Origin: a bacterium
GTDB lineage: Bacteria > JAMCPX01
DNA length: 7,450 bases
Direction: 5' to 3'
Assembly: GCA_021789095.1 (NCBI GenBank)
Contig: JAJYJX010000075.1
Coordinates: 1-7,450, forward strand
Shown: positions 6,531 through 7,450 of the stretch, in pieces
Numbering within the stretch: the first letter of the stretch is position 1
Layout of the letters: each line of letters opens with the position of its first letter
The notes under the pieces: generated by a model
What the model was told of the DNA's origin: nothing
Database searches by the model: none
The model's input: the letters and a program-made list of their open reading frames with translations, nothing else
Program-made: the position numbers and the translations under genes

Positions 6531-7346
6531 TTATTTGTTCCGGGAGGAGATGTCTTTTGACCTCTGCGTCGCTGCCTTAATTGCCTCTACAATGGACGAT
6601 CTCACGCCTTTGGACTCAAGTACTGCAAGCGCCTCCGCAGTCGTTCCTGCAGGCGAGGTGACAGCTTCCCTGAGTGTCGCAAATGAAAGCTCGGCATTCT
6701 TTGCCATTTTCCCGGCACCGATGACCGTTTGTATCGCCAGCCTGTTGGATACGTCCCTTGACAGCCCCATCCTAACCCCTGCATCCGAGAGGGCCTCGAG
6801 AAACATGAATATATAAGCCGGACCCGATCCGCTGAGTGCCGTTACTGCATGGAACAGCTCTTCATTCCTTATCTCGATTACGTCGCCGACACTTGAGAGC
6901 AGATCTTTGACGAGGTTGATATCCGTGGCATCGGCAGCGGCATTTTTCATAAGAACGCTCATGCCTTCTCCCTCGGTCACGGCGATATTCGGCATTACCC
7001 GTATTATCCTTGTCTGTTTGCCGAGAAGCCCTTCTATGAAAGAGATCTCAATACCGGCTGCAATGGACACAACCAACTTTTGTTTCAGCGTATCTTTGCA
7101 TTGTTCAAGCACCTCCGCCATGTCCTGCGGTTTTACGGCCAGGAAAGCTATATCTCCTTCAGTCACGCATACGGTATTGCCCGTGACCGTCCTTACATTG
7201 TATATTTTCTCTATCTCCATGCGCCTGTTGTCATACTTGTCGCTTATGATGACCTGCTTGTTGGTGACCCTTTTGGACGAGAGCAAGCCCGATATGATAG
7301 CTTCGGCCATTTTGCCCGCACCGATAAAGCTTATTATTTTATCCAT
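6531..7346 (-). CDS. proC: Pyrroline-5-carboxylate reductase
   Basis: Reduces 1-pyrroline-5-carboxylate to proline with NAD(P)H, the last step of proline synthesis, in the cytoplasm. Seen: the N-terminal Rossmann motif FIGAGKMAEAI (7-17), AVKPQ (70-74), RVMPN (116-120), the substrate-site segment LSGSGPAYIF (171-180) and the family signature TSPAGTTAEAL (230-240) near the C-terminus. The length of 271 residues is standard. The start is well fixed: AAAGGGGGT (7351-7359, read on the - strand) lies four bases before the ATG and within the end of yggS, whose stop is two bases upstream, so the two genes are very likely co-transcribed and translationally coupled. Its stop is seven bases from the stop of the converging barrel gene, with no hairpin terminator between. 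Confidence 0.97.
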   Translation of the reverse strand: MDKIISFIGAGKMAEAIISGLLSSKRVTNKQVIISDKYDNRRMEIEKIYNVRTVTGNTVCVTEGDIAFLAVKPQDMAEVLEQCKDTLKQKLVVSIAAGIEISFIEGLLGKQTRIIRVMPNIAVTEGEGMSVLMKNAAADATDINLVKDLLSSVGDVIEIRNEELFHAVTALSGSGPAYIFMFLEALSDAGVRMGLSRDVSNRLAIQTVIGAGKMAKNAELSFATLREAVTSPAGTTAEALAVLESKGVRSSIVEAIKAATQRSKDISSRNK

Positions 7347-7348
7347 GA

Positions 7349-7450
7349 TTACCCCCTTTGGCCAAATATTGCCGTTCCTACCCTTACCATAGTTGCACCT
7401 TCTTTTATAGCGATTTTATAATCAAAAGACATGCCCATTGAAAGTTCCCT
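7349..7450 (-). CDS. yggS: YggS-type pyridoxal-phosphate homeostasis protein, C-terminal end (partial)
   Basis: Only the last 33 codons and the TAA stop (7349-7351) are in the window; the gene continues past base 7450. The visible peptide includes [16 protein letters not shown] and [11 protein letters not shown], which match the C-terminal end of the YggS/PLPBP family. These are single-domain proteins that bind pyridoxal 5'-phosphate and keep its level balanced; the SMGMS and VGTAIFG segments lie near the cofactor phosphate in the family. The pairing yggS-proC is common across bacteria and supports the call. The frame is open to the window edge without interruption. Confidence 0.93.
   Translation of the reverse strand, partial: RELSMGMSFDYKIAIKEGATMVRVGTAIFGQRG

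Noticed and set aside
6907-7392. A 161-codon open frame on the + strand across proC
   Set aside because: It is antisense to the well-supported proC and the end of yggS, has no ribosome site and shows no family motif.
1-7450. CRISPR array, tRNA or rRNA genes, insertion sequence or phage genes
   Set aside because: No regularly spaced direct repeats, no recognisable RNA genes and no transposase, integrase or phage motifs were seen in any long frame.

Overview
The window looks like a chromosomal segment of moderate GC content from a Gram-negative bacterium. The support is a cleavable-signal AmtB, an outer-membrane beta-barrel ending in Phe, and Shine-Dalgarno-led, tightly packed housekeeping genes. 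The fused glutaconate-type CoA-transferase next to the barrel protein would fit an anaerobe or facultative anaerobe of the Desulfobacterota/Nitrospirota kind, but that placement is inference from gene style only.

Layout. Positions 1-384 hold the 3' end of glnA (glutamine synthetase type I). After a 104-base gap with a perfect GC-rich hairpin comes amtB (489-1799), followed after 18 bases by a stand-alone class I glutamine amidotransferase (1818-2534). These three form a plausible ammonium uptake, glutamine synthesis and glutamine-amide use group. A 144-base gap (2535-2678) carries an 80-base imperfect inverted repeat and a good sigma70-like promoter whose -35 lies inside a short palindrome. 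The promoter is so close to coaE that its mRNA may be leaderless.

coaE (2679-3281), a 589-residue CoA-transferase with alpha and beta parts in one chain (3302-5071) and an outer-membrane barrel protein (5075-6523) are closely spaced on the + strand and look like one operon. The N-terminal coding part of the barrel gene appears to contain a dispersed palindromic repeat that is read through in frame, giving an unusually long signal region.

On the - strand, proC (6531-7346) follows the end of yggS (7349-7450, partial), a common pairing. proC converges on the barrel gene with only 7 bases between the stop codons.

Most of the window is ordinary metabolism. I see no clear new defence, mobile or CRISPR system. 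The items most worth a second look are the repeat domesticated inside the signal-peptide region, the palindrome/promoter at coaE, the two intergenic inverted repeats, and the unknown substrate of the CoA-transferase/barrel pair.
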